A DNA stretch of 64,000 nucleotides from Mucilaginibacter pankratovii (GTDB lineage: Bacteria; Bacteroidota; Bacteroidia; Sphingobacteriales; Sphingobacteriaceae): assembly GCF_014773265.1 (NCBI RefSeq), contig NZ_JACWMY010000005.1, positions 62,001 to 126,000 of the forward strand. The letters are read 5' to 3'. The notes beneath the pieces were generated by a model. The model ran no database searches. It had not been told where the DNA came from and worked only from the letters and a program-made list of their open reading frames with translations. The translations under genes were made by a program, and so were the position numbers. Numbering within the stretch: the first letter of the stretch is position 1; every line of letters starts with the position of its first letter. Below are positions 1 to 8,880 of this stretch, piece by piece.

Positions 1-1067
1 CGCTCCAGGCGTTCCTGAATGATCTCCATGTGCAGCATTCCAAGGAAACCGCAACGGAAACCAAAACCTAAAGCCGCAGAAGATTCCGGTTCAAAAACCA
101 AAGAAGCATCGTTCAGCTGCAGCTTGGCCATCGATTCGCGCAGTTCCTCGTAATCGTCAGTATCAACCGGGTAGATACCCGCAAATACCATTGGTTTTAC
201 TTCTTCAAAACCTTGTATACCACCCTCGCAAGGGCGGGCTATGGTGGTGATGGTATCTCCAACTTTTACCTCACGTGATTCTTTTATACCCGAGATGATG
301 TAACCCACATCCCCGGTTTTGATCACATCTTTAGGCGCCTGTTTCAGCTTCAATGTACCAACCTCCTCTGCAATGTACTGCTTCTCGGTAGCGAAGAATT
401 TAACTTTATCGCCTTTGCGGATCTCGCCGTTCACTACTTTAAAGTAAGCTACGATACCACGGAAGGAGTTGTAAACCGAATCGAAGATCAACGCCTGCAG
501 AGGTGCTTCCGGATCGCCAACAGGGGCAGGGACACGCTCTATAATGGCGCGCAAAATATCAAATACGCCCATACCGGTTTTACCGGATGCAGCTAAAATC
601 TCTTCGCGTTTGCAGCCGATCAGTTCAACTATCTGGTCTTTCACTTCCTCGGGCATAGCACCGGGGAGGTCCATTTTATTCAATACCGGGATAATTTCCA
701 GATCATTCTCTAACGCTAAATACAGGTTAGATATGGTTTGCGCCTGGATGCCCTGCGCTGCGTCTACGATCAATAATGCTCCTTCGCAGGCCGCTATTGA
801 GCGGGAAACTTCGTAAGAAAAATCTACGTGGCCGGGGGTATCTATCAGGTTGAGGACGTATTTTTGTCCGTCGAGCTCATAATCCATCTGTATGGCGTGG
901 CTCTTGATGGTGATACCACGCTCCCGCTCCAGGTCCATATCGTCAAGCAGTTGTGCCTGCGATTCGCGCTGGGTAATGGTGCCGGTATATTCTAATAACC
1001 TATCGGCAAGGGTGCTCTTACCGTGGTCGATATGTGCTATGATACAAAAATTACGTATGTGCTTCAT
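1..1067 (-). CDS. lepA: Elongation factor 4 (LepA), N-terminal 355 residues, cut by window edge
   Basis: Translational GTPase that acts on the ribosome (back-translocation or late initiation roles have been proposed for the family). The visible part starts [19 protein letters not shown], which contains the G1 P-loop, followed by DTPGH (G3) and NKMD (G4). Domain II and the start of domain III follow, up to the conserved [15 protein letters not shown] segment at the window edge. Full-length LepA is about 595 residues, so roughly 240 residues lie outside the window. The start at 1067 is the only ATG that keeps the complete N-terminal beta strand. It is transcribed divergently from the TIMP-like gene at 1159. 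Identification is secure. Confidence 0.97.
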   Translation of the reverse strand, partial: MKHIRNFCIIAHIDHGKSTLADRLLEYTGTITQRESQAQLLDDMDLERERGITIKSHAIQMDYELDGQKYVLNLIDTPGHVDFSYEVSRSIAACEGALLIVDAAQGIQAQTISNLYLALENDLEIIPVLNKMDLPGAMPEEVKDQIVELIGCKREEILAASGKTGMGVFDILRAIIERVPAPVGDPEAPLQALIFDSVYNSFRGIVAYFKVVNGEIRKGDKVKFFATEKQYIAEEVGTLKLKQAPKDVIKTGDVGYIISGIKESREVKVGDTITTIARPCEGGIQGFEEVKPMVFAGIYPVDTDDYEELRESMAKLQLNDASLVFEPESSAALGFGFRCGFLGMLHMEIIQERLE

Positions 1068-1074
1068 TCAGCCG

Positions 1075-1082
1075 CAAAAATA
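1075..1082 (-). promoter_or_regulatory. Putative -7 element of lepA (TATTTTTG)
   Basis: On the minus strand the octamer TATTTTTG fits the Bacteroidota -7 consensus TAnnTTTG. It ends 7 nt before the lepA ATG, so the leader would be only a few nucleotides long. No convincing -33 TTG was found at the usual 17-23 nt spacing, so this is a half-match. Confidence 0.35.
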
Positions 1083-1158
1083 ACTTTTTAGGCGGATAAA
1101 TTGGCATCATTTAAGCGATTTCGCTAACTTACCAGCGCACCAAAACCATTATCGCTGT

Positions 1159-2295
1159 ATGAAGCTGCCGCTTACTTTTGTCATTTTGTTTTGTACGCTT
1201 AAATCGGTTGCCTGCTCTTGCAGCATATTTGGCGATTTTAAAACGCCGGACGATCTAAAGTCGAATAATTTTATTGCACTGGTAAAGATCAAAAAACTAC
1301 CGCCGTTAACCGATAATAAATACATGCCATTGCGTGCGAACGATAGCATAGCCATAGATGTGATAGAATTATTTAAAGGAAAAACCACCGACCTTATACA
1401 TGATGACAGCTTTAACAGCGACTGCGCCATGAATTTAAACACTGGAGAGGAGTGGCTGTTTTTCGGCTATGAGGCAAATGGCAGAAACTATATTTCGCGT
1501 TGTAGCTACAGCGTTAGGTACCGTGATGTTTTAGGCGCGAGGGAATGGAAAGCTTTCACGGGGATATCCCAGCTAAGTTTGCTGCGCGATATATATCATC
1601 ATGCAAAACCGGTTGGCAGCGAAGTTTTGAAGTTTAATAACAGCACAACAGAAGTTGAACAAGCTTTTAAAAACGGCAAAATAAACGGTAAACGGAGGAT
1701 CTATTACCCAAGCGGCAAATTGCAAATTGCCGAAGAATTTAAGGGCGGCTTTCGCACAGGCTACCGAAAAGTATACGATACCGCTGGCCACTTAGTTTAC
1801 CTTACAAAATACAAACACGGCTTAAAAAAAGAATCGATAACCTACCAGGATACGGCAGAACACGCCTGGTATCTGAATTTTCAGATACACAACAATAAGC
1901 ACCCCTTATTTGGGGAAGGTCACGACTCGGTGTATTTTGTAAAACTACTCGATTCGTTACGTAAGAGTAAAAACTGGGCTACTCAAATCCAGTCGAAGTA
2001 TACTTATAGCGATGATGGACTTAGTTACACCAGCGTTTTTTATGGTATTACCGGTAAGGTGGAAAGTGAAGCATACCAGGATTGGGGTAAAAAAATCAAT
2101 GTATCCCGCATGTATTACAAAAGCGGTAAACTACAATCATACAGAAAGCTTGACCAAAATGGCGATGCGCAAATAGAAAATGATTATACTGAAGACGGCA
2201 AGCGCCGGGATTTTATTACCAAATGCACCTCCTGTAAATTTTATTTTGACAAGAACAACCCGCCGGGCGCTGCCGAGGGAGTTTACACGGAGTAG
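1159..2295 (+). CDS. Exported protein: TIMP/NTR-like N-terminal domain plus MORN-like repeats
   Basis: No gene name is recognised. Residues 1-18 are a signal peptide ending in ACSCS, so the mature protein would begin close to a Cys-X-Cys, the hallmark N-terminus of TIMP-like (NTR-fold) domains. The following 130 residues fit bacterial members of that group: an IALVKI strand, then a VIELFKGK strand, a C in NSDCAMNL, a GEEWLFFGYE strand and a late SRC. From about residue 165 there are degenerate toxin/antitoxin-type MORN repeats (GKINGKRRIYYPSGKLQIAE and similar) up to the C-terminus. Both the enzyme-inhibitor fold and the repeats suggest extracytoplasmic protein binding, but no target can be named. 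It ends 6 bp from the convergent lipoprotein gene. Confidence 0.7.
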   Translation: MKLPLTFVILFCTLKSVACSCSIFGDFKTPDDLKSNNFIALVKIKKLPPLTDNKYMPLRANDSIAIDVIELFKGKTTDLIHDDSFNSDCAMNLNTGEEWLFFGYEANGRNYISRCSYSVRYRDVLGAREWKAFTGISQLSLLRDIYHHAKPVGSEVLKFNNSTTEVEQAFKNGKINGKRRIYYPSGKLQIAEEFKGGFRTGYRKVYDTAGHLVYLTKYKHGLKKESITYQDTAEHAWYLNFQIHNNKHPLFGEGHDSVYFVKLLDSLRKSKNWATQIQSKYTYSDDGLSYTSVFYGITGKVESEAYQDWGKKINVSRMYYKSGKLQSYRKLDQNGDAQIENDYTEDGKRRDFITKCTSCKFYFDKNNPPGAAEGVYTE

Positions 2296-2301
2296 CGCCG
2301 G

Positions 2302-3954
2302 CTACTTAGATTCTACCTGCAAAAAACATGGCGTCTCGCATATTTGCAGCGTTACTTTGCCGTTAACCACTTTTAATTTTGTTGGTGTCATCATGTCAGC
2401 TCCCGGCACGGGCTTATAAATAAAGGCCGATTTTGCTGACCCCAACTCAAGCGTGTACGTGCCTACGCGCCCGGTTTGATCGGGAATGGTTAACGTATAA
2501 ATAATCTTACTGCCATTCTGATATTTATCTATCAGCGGATCCTGGCTTATCGTGCCAACATAATTGTAATTGCCCATCAACTTTGTCGCCTGCAAAATAT
2601 AATCTGCTGCGGGGCGGCGTTTTTTATTTTCGGCAAGGCCGGAGGTTGCGTACTGCTCTTCTTTATTGGGGAAGGCATCAAACAACTGGTAAAAGAACAA
2701 TCTTTTTACCCCATTGCGGATGTAGAGCAGGGAGCTTCTTAAGATCCAGTCGGCCTGGGTTTCCAGCACGGTTTTGTTGCCTATGGCAGGCGCGTGCTGG
2801 TAGCTGCGGGGATTAATATCGTAACCCACTTCGGTAACCCAAACCTCGGGCTTATTGGGCAAACTATTGGCATATTTAACAAAACTATCGGCCACGCTGC
2901 CCGATTCTGATAGCTCAGGAGCTATGCCTGTTGTAGCTTTTTTATGTGTAAATACGCTGCCGTCGTTGGCATACAGGTGGTAATTAATAATATCAAAGCA
3001 AAGATCGATTTTTCCATCACGTTTTATACCGCGATTCACTTTACACCACGCTACCATTCGTTTTACATACTCCACGTCGGCAGTAGCGAGGCCCGTCATT
3101 ACTACCTGCATATTGGGGTCGGCCGTTTTTACGCCTGAGTTGTTACCCAGAGTACCTTTATGCCCATCATAAAATGCAGATAGGTTCGCAGCGTATTGCT
3201 CGGGCGTTTGGGTAGCTTTATCACCTTTCCACCAACGGTCGTTCTCGTTGCCGCATTCGATGTATTTGATAAGCCCCATGCCAATTTTCACCTGGTTGGC
3301 CTGGTCGTTTGCCCTGCGGGGACGGGTATCAACTTTTACAAGGGTGGGGTTCACCGCTTTATTATAGCCGTACCGGGCTGCAAATTGAAAAGCGGTGCGG
3401 GCTTGTACAACGTAAGAAGCCGGGTTAGTTAAGTCTGCACCGTAGGTAACGGGTACATTCTCGTCGTCGCGCTGGTTGGCAGGGTAGGTGTCCATCATCC
3501 AAACGGGGAGGTTTTTAAGACAGGCGAGTACCAAAATGCTATCCTGCTTGCAGCGGGTGTACATCAGGTCGTAATTCCAGCTGCCGTTGTTGGTTGGGTT
3601 GTAAGTATAATTCCCTTCTGTATTTTCCAGCTTGTTCCAGTTCATGTAATGCCGCATGGCACTAAAGGATTTGATAAGCGCCATGTTAGGCTCATAGATC
3701 GTTCTTTCGTTCATGGCCGCCGGGTTTTCTTCGAAATTCCATTCGTAACTGTTTACCCCAAACATATTCTTTAGCGGCACAGGGTATGTAGCTGGCTGAA
3801 TCTTGTTGCCGGCGCCTATGTTTATGGTATCACCATCGGGAATTACCGCGACCTGTGGATTTGCTTGCTTCGCGGACCTTTCGCTACATCCCGAAAGCAC
3901 CATTGCAACAAAAAAAAGTGGGATGATCATTTTGGCTAAAACAAGTATTTTCAT
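2302..3954 (-). CDS. Lipoprotein with glycoside-hydrolase (clan GH-A-like) fold
   Basis: The 550-residue product starts with a lipoprotein signal whose lipobox LSGC places the lipidated Cys at residue 23. The body looks like a (beta/alpha)8 glycosidase of the GH-A type. YIECGNENDRWW carries an Asn-Glu pair like the acid/base, VWVTEVGYD carries a likely nucleophile Glu at the end of a strand, and there are many aromatic residues. A C-terminal beta region follows (about 470-550). I cannot assign a GH family or a substrate. It is the downstream gene of a minus-strand series, separated from the DinB-like gene by a strong terminator, so it probably has its own promoter. Surface polysaccharide cleavage is an inference from the fold and lipidation. 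Confidence 0.65.
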   Translation of the reverse strand: MKILVLAKMIIPLFFVAMVLSGCSERSAKQANPQVAVIPDGDTINIGAGNKIQPATYPVPLKNMFGVNSYEWNFEENPAAMNERTIYEPNMALIKSFSAMRHYMNWNKLENTEGNYTYNPTNNGSWNYDLMYTRCKQDSILVLACLKNLPVWMMDTYPANQRDDENVPVTYGADLTNPASYVVQARTAFQFAARYGYNKAVNPTLVKVDTRPRRANDQANQVKIGMGLIKYIECGNENDRWWKGDKATQTPEQYAANLSAFYDGHKGTLGNNSGVKTADPNMQVVMTGLATADVEYVKRMVAWCKVNRGIKRDGKIDLCFDIINYHLYANDGSVFTHKKATTGIAPELSESGSVADSFVKYANSLPNKPEVWVTEVGYDINPRSYQHAPAIGNKTVLETQADWILRSSLLYIRNGVKRLFFYQLFDAFPNKEEQYATSGLAENKKRRPAADYILQATKLMGNYNYVGTISQDPLIDKYQNGSKIIYTLTIPDQTGRVGTYTLELGSAKSAFIYKPVPGADMMTPTKLKVVNGKVTLQICETPCFLQVESK

Positions 3955-4001
3955 TGCAACAGCGGGTGGTAAATAAAGGTAATAATAAATTTAGCTCCAC
4001 A

Positions 4002-4039
4002 AAAAATGCCGCCCCGGTTTGTAACGGAGCGGCATTTTT
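4002..4039 (-). terminator. Rho-independent terminator of the DinB-like gene
   Basis: Perfect 11-bp inverted repeat (AAAAATGCCGC at 4002-4012, GCGGCATTTTT at 4029-4039) just after the stop codon of the minus-strand DinB-like gene. On the minus strand the stem is followed by a run of six T. It separates that gene from the glycosidase-like lipoprotein gene. Confidence 0.85.
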
Positions 4040-4056
4040 GTAGCGGAGAAATCTCC

Positions 4057-4584
4057 TTAGAACAGCATTTCCTGTGGTGGAGTTACACCTTTTAAGCGCA
4101 GATAGGCCGTGGTTTGGCCGCGGTGATGTGTTTGGTGTTCGAAGGCTTTAGCTAATAAAAGGCCGCGACCGGCTTTCATGGTACCGCGCATGGTAACTTC
4201 TTCGCTCATTTGCGCATCAGTCATGCCTTTTATTGTCGCGATAACAAAATCATAGCTATCTAAAACTGCTTTAGTGGTAGCTTCTTTAGTTTGGGCTACA
4301 GTTTTCTCTACCGATACATCTTTGCCAAGCGGGCTTTCTTTGCCACTCGCGGTGGTAATAAAAAAGTAATTTGCATCTGCGAGGTGAAGCATCTGCCCAG
4401 CAAAGCTGCGCATTTCGGGAGTAGGTTTAGATGCATAGCCATCGGCAGGCATGGCATCTAAGTAAGCTTTTGTGTACGCTTTGGCGCGGGTCCATTCGGC
4501 AACAGATTGCTCGCGGGTTATTTGCGCAAAGGCAGCTGTACAGGTAAATACAATTACCGTAAGTAGAAGTGATAATTTTTTCAT
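4057..4584 (-). CDS. Exported DinB-like four-helix protein
   Basis: The 175-residue product has a Sec signal peptide ending at AAFAQ (about residue 20). The mature part has the DinB/YfiT helical-bundle pattern, with two histidine motifs that usually hold a divalent metal: MLHLADANYFF and FEHQTHHRGQTTAYLR. The ending GVTPPQEMLF is also typical of this family. Family members are metal-dependent enzymes or thiol transferases, usually cytosolic, and the periplasmic location here is a common Bacteroidota variant. The substrate is unknown. The gene stands alone with its own terminator. Confidence 0.8.
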   Translation of the reverse strand: MKKLSLLLTVIVFTCTAAFAQITREQSVAEWTRAKAYTKAYLDAMPADGYASKPTPEMRSFAGQMLHLADANYFFITTASGKESPLGKDVSVEKTVAQTKEATTKAVLDSYDFVIATIKGMTDAQMSEEVTMRGTMKAGRGLLLAKAFEHQTHHRGQTTAYLRLKGVTPPQEMLF

Positions 4585-4869
4585 GGTTGGTTTTAATTTA
4601 GTGCAGCTAAGATAAGTTTATTTGGGTAAAAGTAGCTGAAACTGCTGATTGAGGAATGATTATTTTGTATTGTTGATTTGATTCTGGGGAGCAGCATAAC
4701 CTCAGAAGAAAGTAAAAAATAATTTATGGAATTGATGTGGATTTTTCATCTTAACTATAAATATTGCGATACAACCTAAACCTTATTACAATAATAGCAG
4801 GGTTCTATTTATGATGACTCCCCCGGGGCAGGGTGCGATGATGACGTTAGACCCGTTAGCAAATGTTCA

Positions 4870-5400
4870 TCACGGGGCCTGAAGCACGTCAATGCACTCT
4901 ATTGATACCTTGGTATTGATTTCTTTTGGTAATGGTAATAAAACTGAATCGGGGTACATTTTTTTCAGTTTACCAATAACACAGTCACAAAATTTACCGG
5001 TTGTGGCAGGGAATTTCGTCCTGAAAATAGCGTCATAATTTTGGCGGAATGCCTTTTCGGTATATGCATCCCATTTAACGTAAAAGGGGATCAGGTCTGC
5101 ATTACCTGTACCGCGTTCTTGTAAAGCATATTCCCGTTCGACCCGGATGTGCAAAGATTGCAGGCTATCTTTTGAAACAGAATTGATGCCGTTAGGTATG
5201 CCTTCTTTGATTCTGCGCACCAGGAAGGTCACATATTTCTGCCTCTTTAGCTTATCCGGCATAGTTAATTTGGAGGTAGAATCCAAGTAATTGTATAGGC
5301 CCTGTTCATATTCTTTGGTCCAAATTTTTGCATTTGGCTGTGCTTTGCATGAACCAAGCATAACGGCTGTCAATAACAAAACAGTGTAAAATTTATACAT
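4870..5400 (-). CDS. Hypothetical lipoprotein, 176 aa
   Basis: No family recognised. The N-terminus is a lipoprotein signal with lipobox MLGSC (Cys at about residue 18). The rest is a largely helical, charged domain of about 155 residues. It contains the sequence FCDCVIGKLKKMYPDSV, with a Cys-X-Cys in the C-terminal third, and ends with another Cys in IECIDVLQAP. Conserved spaced cysteines near the C-terminus suggest a disulfide in the periplasm. The 285-bp gap upstream (4585-4869) lies downstream of its stop codon and shows no further gene. The gene probably has its own promoter upstream of 5400. Confidence 0.55.
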   Translation of the reverse strand: MYKFYTVLLLTAVMLGSCKAQPNAKIWTKEYEQGLYNYLDSTSKLTMPDKLKRQKYVTFLVRRIKEGIPNGINSVSKDSLQSLHIRVEREYALQERGTGNADLIPFYVKWDAYTEKAFRQNYDAIFRTKFPATTGKFCDCVIGKLKKMYPDSVLLPLPKEINTKVSIECIDVLQAP

Positions 5401-5459
5401 GTGATAGGTTTATGAAACAAATGTAAGTATTGGAAGCTGACATCGTATCTAAAGATCCT

Positions 5460-6761
5460 TTATTTCGAAACTTCTATCTTTACTTTCTTGCCTTTTATCT
5501 TTTCATTCTTCACCAGCGCCACTACGCGCTCGGCATCTTTGCGTTTTACAGCGGCATAGGATGAAAAATCAAGCACCTCTATCAATCCAAGGTCATCTTT
5601 ATCCAGTTCGCCTTTTTTAAGGAGGAGGCCTACAATATCCACCTTATTTACCTTATCCTTTTTACCTGCGGCAAGGTAAAGCGTAGTCCACTGCGATGGC
5701 TGGGGGATAATGATATCGCCGCTTAGGTCTTCCACTTCCGGCAGTTCTTTTAAGTAGGCCGGCTTTTCTCCGGGGGCAAGCAGCAGGTAGGAGGTGCCTG
5801 TGGCATGCATCCGGGCAGTACGGCCGTTACGGTGGGTAAAAGCTTCTTCGTTATGCGGTAGCTGATAGTGTATTACGTGTTCTATTTCGGGGATGTCTAG
5901 TCCGCGGGATGCTAAGTCGGTGGTGATAAGGATACGGTGACTGCCGTTGCGGAATTTGATTAAGGCACGTTCGCGGTCGTCCTGCTCCATGCCGCCATGG
6001 AAAATATCGTTGGGTAAGCCGTTATCCCAAAGCGTATCGCTGATGCGCTCCACGGCTTCGCGGTGATTACAAAAAACGAGTGTGGCCTTATCGCCAATTT
6101 TGCAGATGAGCGCAAACAGTGCTTCCAGTTTATCGGCCGCTTCCGCAACTACCACTTTTTGTGTGAGCTTGGATACGGTTGGTGTATTATCCAGGTAATT
6201 TAAGGCGATGGGTTTATTAATCCCAGTAAAGCGCGGAATCTCGTCCATTTGCGTAGCCGAGGTGAGGATGCGCTTTCGCACGCTCCGCAGCTGACCAATG
6301 ATGTAGGCCATATCTTCCTGGAAACCAAACTCCAGGGCCTTATCAAATTCATCCAGTATCAGCGTGGTAATGGTATCGGTACTAAAGCTTTCGCGGCGCA
6401 GGTGGTGGCCTATCCGGCCGGGGGTACCTATCAGCACCGCTGGCGGCTGCGACAGGTTTTTTATTTCCGTACGTACCGGGTGCCCACCATAGCAGCAATT
6501 CACTTTAAAGCCGCTGCCTATCGACCGGAAAACCTGTTCTATCTGCAATGCCAGCTCCCTCGAAGGGACTAAGATCAACACCTGCACAGTGGATACACTG
6601 GCATCCAGCGAAGCAAGTAAGGGTAACAAAAAACCAAGTGTTTTACCCGATCCGGTGGGTGAAAGCAATATCACGTCGCCTTTTTTGGCGGCGTCGATAG
6701 CAGCTTCCTGCATCGGGTTTAGTTTTTCGATATTAAGTTTTTGGAGCGCCTGCTTTATCAT
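5460..6761 (-). CDS. DEAD-box RNA helicase with DbpA-type RNA-binding domain
   Basis: ATP-dependent RNA helicase, probably acting in ribosome assembly. In order it shows a short N-terminus with Q-motif region (LNPMQEA), motif I SPTGSGKT at residues 34-41, motif Ia PSRELA, GTPGR, motif II written DEFD rather than DEAD, motif III SAT, motif V TDLASRGLDIPE and motif VI HRNGRTAR. The last 80 residues (from about 355) match the DbpA C-terminal RRM-like domain that in E. coli recognises hairpin 92 of 23S rRNA. At 433 residues it is slightly shorter than E. coli DbpA. The gene sits alone on the minus strand. Confidence 0.9.
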   Translation of the reverse strand: MIKQALQKLNIEKLNPMQEAAIDAAKKGDVILLSPTGSGKTLGFLLPLLASLDASVSTVQVLILVPSRELALQIEQVFRSIGSGFKVNCCYGGHPVRTEIKNLSQPPAVLIGTPGRIGHHLRRESFSTDTITTLILDEFDKALEFGFQEDMAYIIGQLRSVRKRILTSATQMDEIPRFTGINKPIALNYLDNTPTVSKLTQKVVVAEAADKLEALFALICKIGDKATLVFCNHREAVERISDTLWDNGLPNDIFHGGMEQDDRERALIKFRNGSHRILITTDLASRGLDIPEIEHVIHYQLPHNEEAFTHRNGRTARMHATGTSYLLLAPGEKPAYLKELPEVEDLSGDIIIPQPSQWTTLYLAAGKKDKVNKVDIVGLLLKKGELDKDDLGLIEVLDFSSYAAVKRKDAERVVALVKNEKIKGKKVKIEVSK

Positions 6762-6791
6762 GTGGGCAAAGATACACCAAACGAGTTGTTT

Positions 6792-6890
6792 AAATATCGA
6801 ACTCCGAATGTTGAATATCGAATGATGAAGTAAAAGTCTGAAAGCAATCCTTCGACATTGGATATTCGAAATTTATTATTCGATATTTTC
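6792..6890. repeat. Imperfect long inverted repeat with TTCGATATTC units
   Basis: Two arms of about 39 bp (6792-6830 and 6851-6890) are roughly three-quarters identical as reverse complements and share the unit AATATCGAA. They lie between the start of the helicase gene and the end of the AHSA1-like gene. This resembles the dispersed palindromic intergenic repeats common in Sphingobacteriaceae, and could fold in RNA. Confidence 0.6.
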
Positions 6891-6899
6891 GGGGCTTGC

Positions 6900-7283
6900 C
6901 TATCCTTCCGAAAAGAAATCCGCCAGGCTGCCAAAATAAGCGTCGTTCCAGCCATCAGCAATATCATTGTAATCGCTATCCGGGATGTTGGTATGTTTTA
7001 GTTCTACCGAAGTGCCATGTTTATCGGCATGCAGTTTTATGGTAACGATGGATTCCTCGGGCTGCCCGTCGAAATACCATTGCTGCACTATTTTTTTGTT
7101 ATCTTCAAATTCCAGGTTCTTGCCAACGATGCTGCCTTCCCACATAGAAAATTCGGAACCGGGAACGGTAGACATTTCGGCTTCCTCACCCGTCCATAAT
7201 TGGATAGTGATGGGGTTGGTAAGCGCCATGTAAAGCTCCTCGGGCGTAGCCGGTATGATGTAATATTTTTTCAGATCTTTCAC
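6900..7283 (-). CDS. SRPBCC / AHSA1-like domain protein
   Basis: Cytosolic 127-residue protein of the START/SRPBCC fold, AHSA1 type (activator of Hsp90 ATPase-like). Typical features are IPATPEELYMALTNPITIQLWTG at the N-terminus (given here in two parts: IPATPEELYMALT and NPITIQLWTG), GSEFSMWEGSIVGKN, IVQQWYF and a C-terminal helix starting at DGWNDAYFGSLADFF. The length is normal for a single domain. Bacterial members bind hydrophobic ligands or act in stress, and none of this can be assigned here. It lies downstream of the acetate transporter gene on the same strand, but a structured spacer separates them. On the minus strand TAACTTGC just upstream of the ATG is a possible -7 element. Confidence 0.85.
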   Translation of the reverse strand: MKDLKKYYIIPATPEELYMALTNPITIQLWTGEEAEMSTVPGSEFSMWEGSIVGKNLEFEDNKKIVQQWYFDGQPEESIVTIKLHADKHGTSVELKHTNIPDSDYNDIADGWNDAYFGSLADFFSEG

Positions 7284-7378
7284 GGCTGCAAGTTAGGAAG
7301 AAATGACAGGATTTCAGGATTTAAAGATTTAAGAGGATTCACCGTCACGATAATTCGTTCGTCGGTTAAAACCAACGG

Positions 7379-7435
7379 CAATGAAGGTGGATAGCTTGAT
7401 AACCTTGCCGATTTATCGATACCCCACCTTCATTG
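7379..7435. repeat. 12-bp perfect inverted repeat with 33-bp spacer
   Basis: CAATGAAGGTGG (7379-7390) and CCACCTTCATTG (7424-7435) are exact reverse complements, and the spacer itself has partly pairing ends. The structure lies between the acetate transporter gene and the AHSA1-like gene on their transcript strand. It may be a processing or stabilising hairpin or a small repeat element. Confidence 0.6.
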
Positions 7436-7460
7436 CAGTCTCATTTATGAGACGGACTGC
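7435..7460 (-). terminator. Hairpin after the acetate transporter gene
   Basis: TCTCAT-TT-ATGAGA sits inside a wider GCAG...CTGC pairing, 4 bp after the stop codon of the minus-strand satP-like gene. There is no T-run, so it is a weak terminator or a 3'-end stabilising hairpin. Confidence 0.4.
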
Positions 7461-7463
7461 GAA

Positions 7464-8060
7464 TTATTTGCTTGTTTCCACCGGCCCAATTGGCATAACC
7501 ACGCGGCCGTAAACCTCGTTCATTACACCGGCAATGCCTGTATAGATGGCCGATAATCCGCAGATAATGCCCTCGTACCCGGCTAAAGTGGTAATGCTTT
7601 TATTCCCCGTTGCATCGCCAATGGCCAACAGGGCAAATAATACGGTTAATGATGCAAAAACAAACTGCAGCGCCCGGTTAAGCTTTAACGTACCGAAGAA
7701 CAGGCAGAAGGTAAAAAATCCCCAGATGCTTAAATAAGCTACCATGGCACCTTCGGTAGGTTTGGTGCCCCAGCCCAGTTTTGGCATCACTATTAATCCA
7801 ACAAGCGATAACCAGAAAAAACCGTACGAAGTAAATGCGGTTAAACCGAAAGTGTTATTCTTTTTGGCCTCGATAACGCCTGCGATAACCTGTGCCAGCC
7901 CGCCGTAAAAAATGCCCATTCCTAATATCATGGTATTCAGTTCGTAAAAGCCGGCGTTATGGATGTTCAGCAAAACGGTGGTCATACCGAAGGCGCAAAG
8001 GCCAAGTGGTGCAGGGTTGGCTATGCCATCCTTCCCAACAACAGGAGTAGTTGGGATCAT
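7464..8060 (-). CDS. satP: GPR1/FUN34/YaaH family acetate transporter
   Basis: Inner-membrane carrier for acetate (and succinate in E. coli SatP). The family signature [14 protein letters not shown] lies near the N-terminus (residues 15-28), and there are six hydrophobic segments, for example [20 protein letters not shown] and [19 protein letters not shown]. At 198 residues it is the normal size. The start at 8060 leaves the usual short cytosolic tail. It is divergent from gpmA across a 109-bp AT-rich gap that must hold both promoters. Nothing in the sequence shows how it is regulated. Confidence 0.92.
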   Translation of the reverse strand: MIPTTPVVGKDGIANPAPLGLCAFGMTTVLLNIHNAGFYELNTMILGMGIFYGGLAQVIAGVIEAKKNNTFGLTAFTSYGFFWLSLVGLIVMPKLGWGTKPTEGAMVAYLSIWGFFTFCLFFGTLKLNRALQFVFASLTVLFALLAIGDATGNKSITTLAGYEGIICGLSAIYTGIAGVMNEVYGRVVMPIGPVETSK

Positions 8061-8169
8061 GTGCTAAAAGGTTTTTAATTTTGGTTTATGGATGCAATCT
8101 AATTTAATTACCGTTAATTAACAATTAAATTTAAACTGAATTGCTGCGCCGGCGTTAACATTAGCATAT

Positions 8170-8859
8170 ATGCAGAAACTTGTTTTAATTCGCCACGGCG
8201 AAAGTATCTGGAACCAGGAGAACCGCTTTACCGGCTGGACAGACGTAGACCTATCACCCGAAGGCTTGGAGCAGGCCAAACGCGCCGGGCAATTATTGGC
8301 CAAACACGGCTACACCTTTGATGTTGGCTTCACTTCGGTACTTAAACGCTCCATCAAAACCATGCATTTTGTACTGGAGGAGCTCGATCACCTTTGGATC
8401 CCGGTACATAAATCGTGGCGCTTGAATGAGCGGTTTTACGGCGCCCTGCAGGGACTGAATAAAGAAGAAACCATTGCCCAATACGGCGAGGAGCAGGTAC
8501 ACAAATGGCGGCGCGACCCGCACGAACATCCACCCGCCATAACCGAGCAGGATGAACGCTTCCCCGGGCATTACCTAAGGTACAACGACCTCACTTACCG
8601 CGAACTTCCCCTTACCGAAAACCTGAGCGAAACCATGACGAGGGCCTTACCCTTTTGGCACGAATCTATCGTCCCCGCCATCCGCGACGGTAAAAAGGTA
8701 GTTATTTGCGCGCACGGGAATAGCCTGCGGGCGCTTATCCAGTACATCGAAAATCTTACCGATGAGCAAGTAACCAAGTTGGATATCCCCACTGCCACCC
8801 CATGGGTTTATGAGCTGGATGATAGGTTGAATTCAATTCGGCATTATTATTTGGAATAG
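8170..8859 (+). CDS. gpmA: 2,3-bisphosphoglycerate-dependent phosphoglycerate mutase
   Basis: Interconverts 3- and 2-phosphoglycerate in glycolysis and gluconeogenesis, in the cytosol. It begins MQKLVLIRHGESIWNQENRF, with the phospho-accepting His in LIRHGES, and continues TGWTDVDLSPEG. It has the ERFYGALQGLNK region, RRDPHEHPP and the second catalytic His in CAHGNSLRAL. The length of 229 residues is typical of dPGM. It is a monocistronic unit followed by a palindromic repeat. Identification is secure. Confidence 0.96.
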   Translation: MQKLVLIRHGESIWNQENRFTGWTDVDLSPEGLEQAKRAGQLLAKHGYTFDVGFTSVLKRSIKTMHFVLEELDHLWIPVHKSWRLNERFYGALQGLNKEETIAQYGEEQVHKWRRDPHEHPPAITEQDERFPGHYLRYNDLTYRELPLTENLSETMTRALPFWHESIVPAIRDGKKVVICAHGNSLRALIQYIENLTDEQVTKLDIPTATPWVYELDDRLNSIRHYYLE

Positions 8860-8880
8860 GCCTTACAAGGCCTCTCCACG

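Noticed and set aside
2291..2306. Small hairpin AGTAGC / GCTACT between convergent genes
   Set aside because: Six-base stem without T-run. Too weak to call as a terminator.
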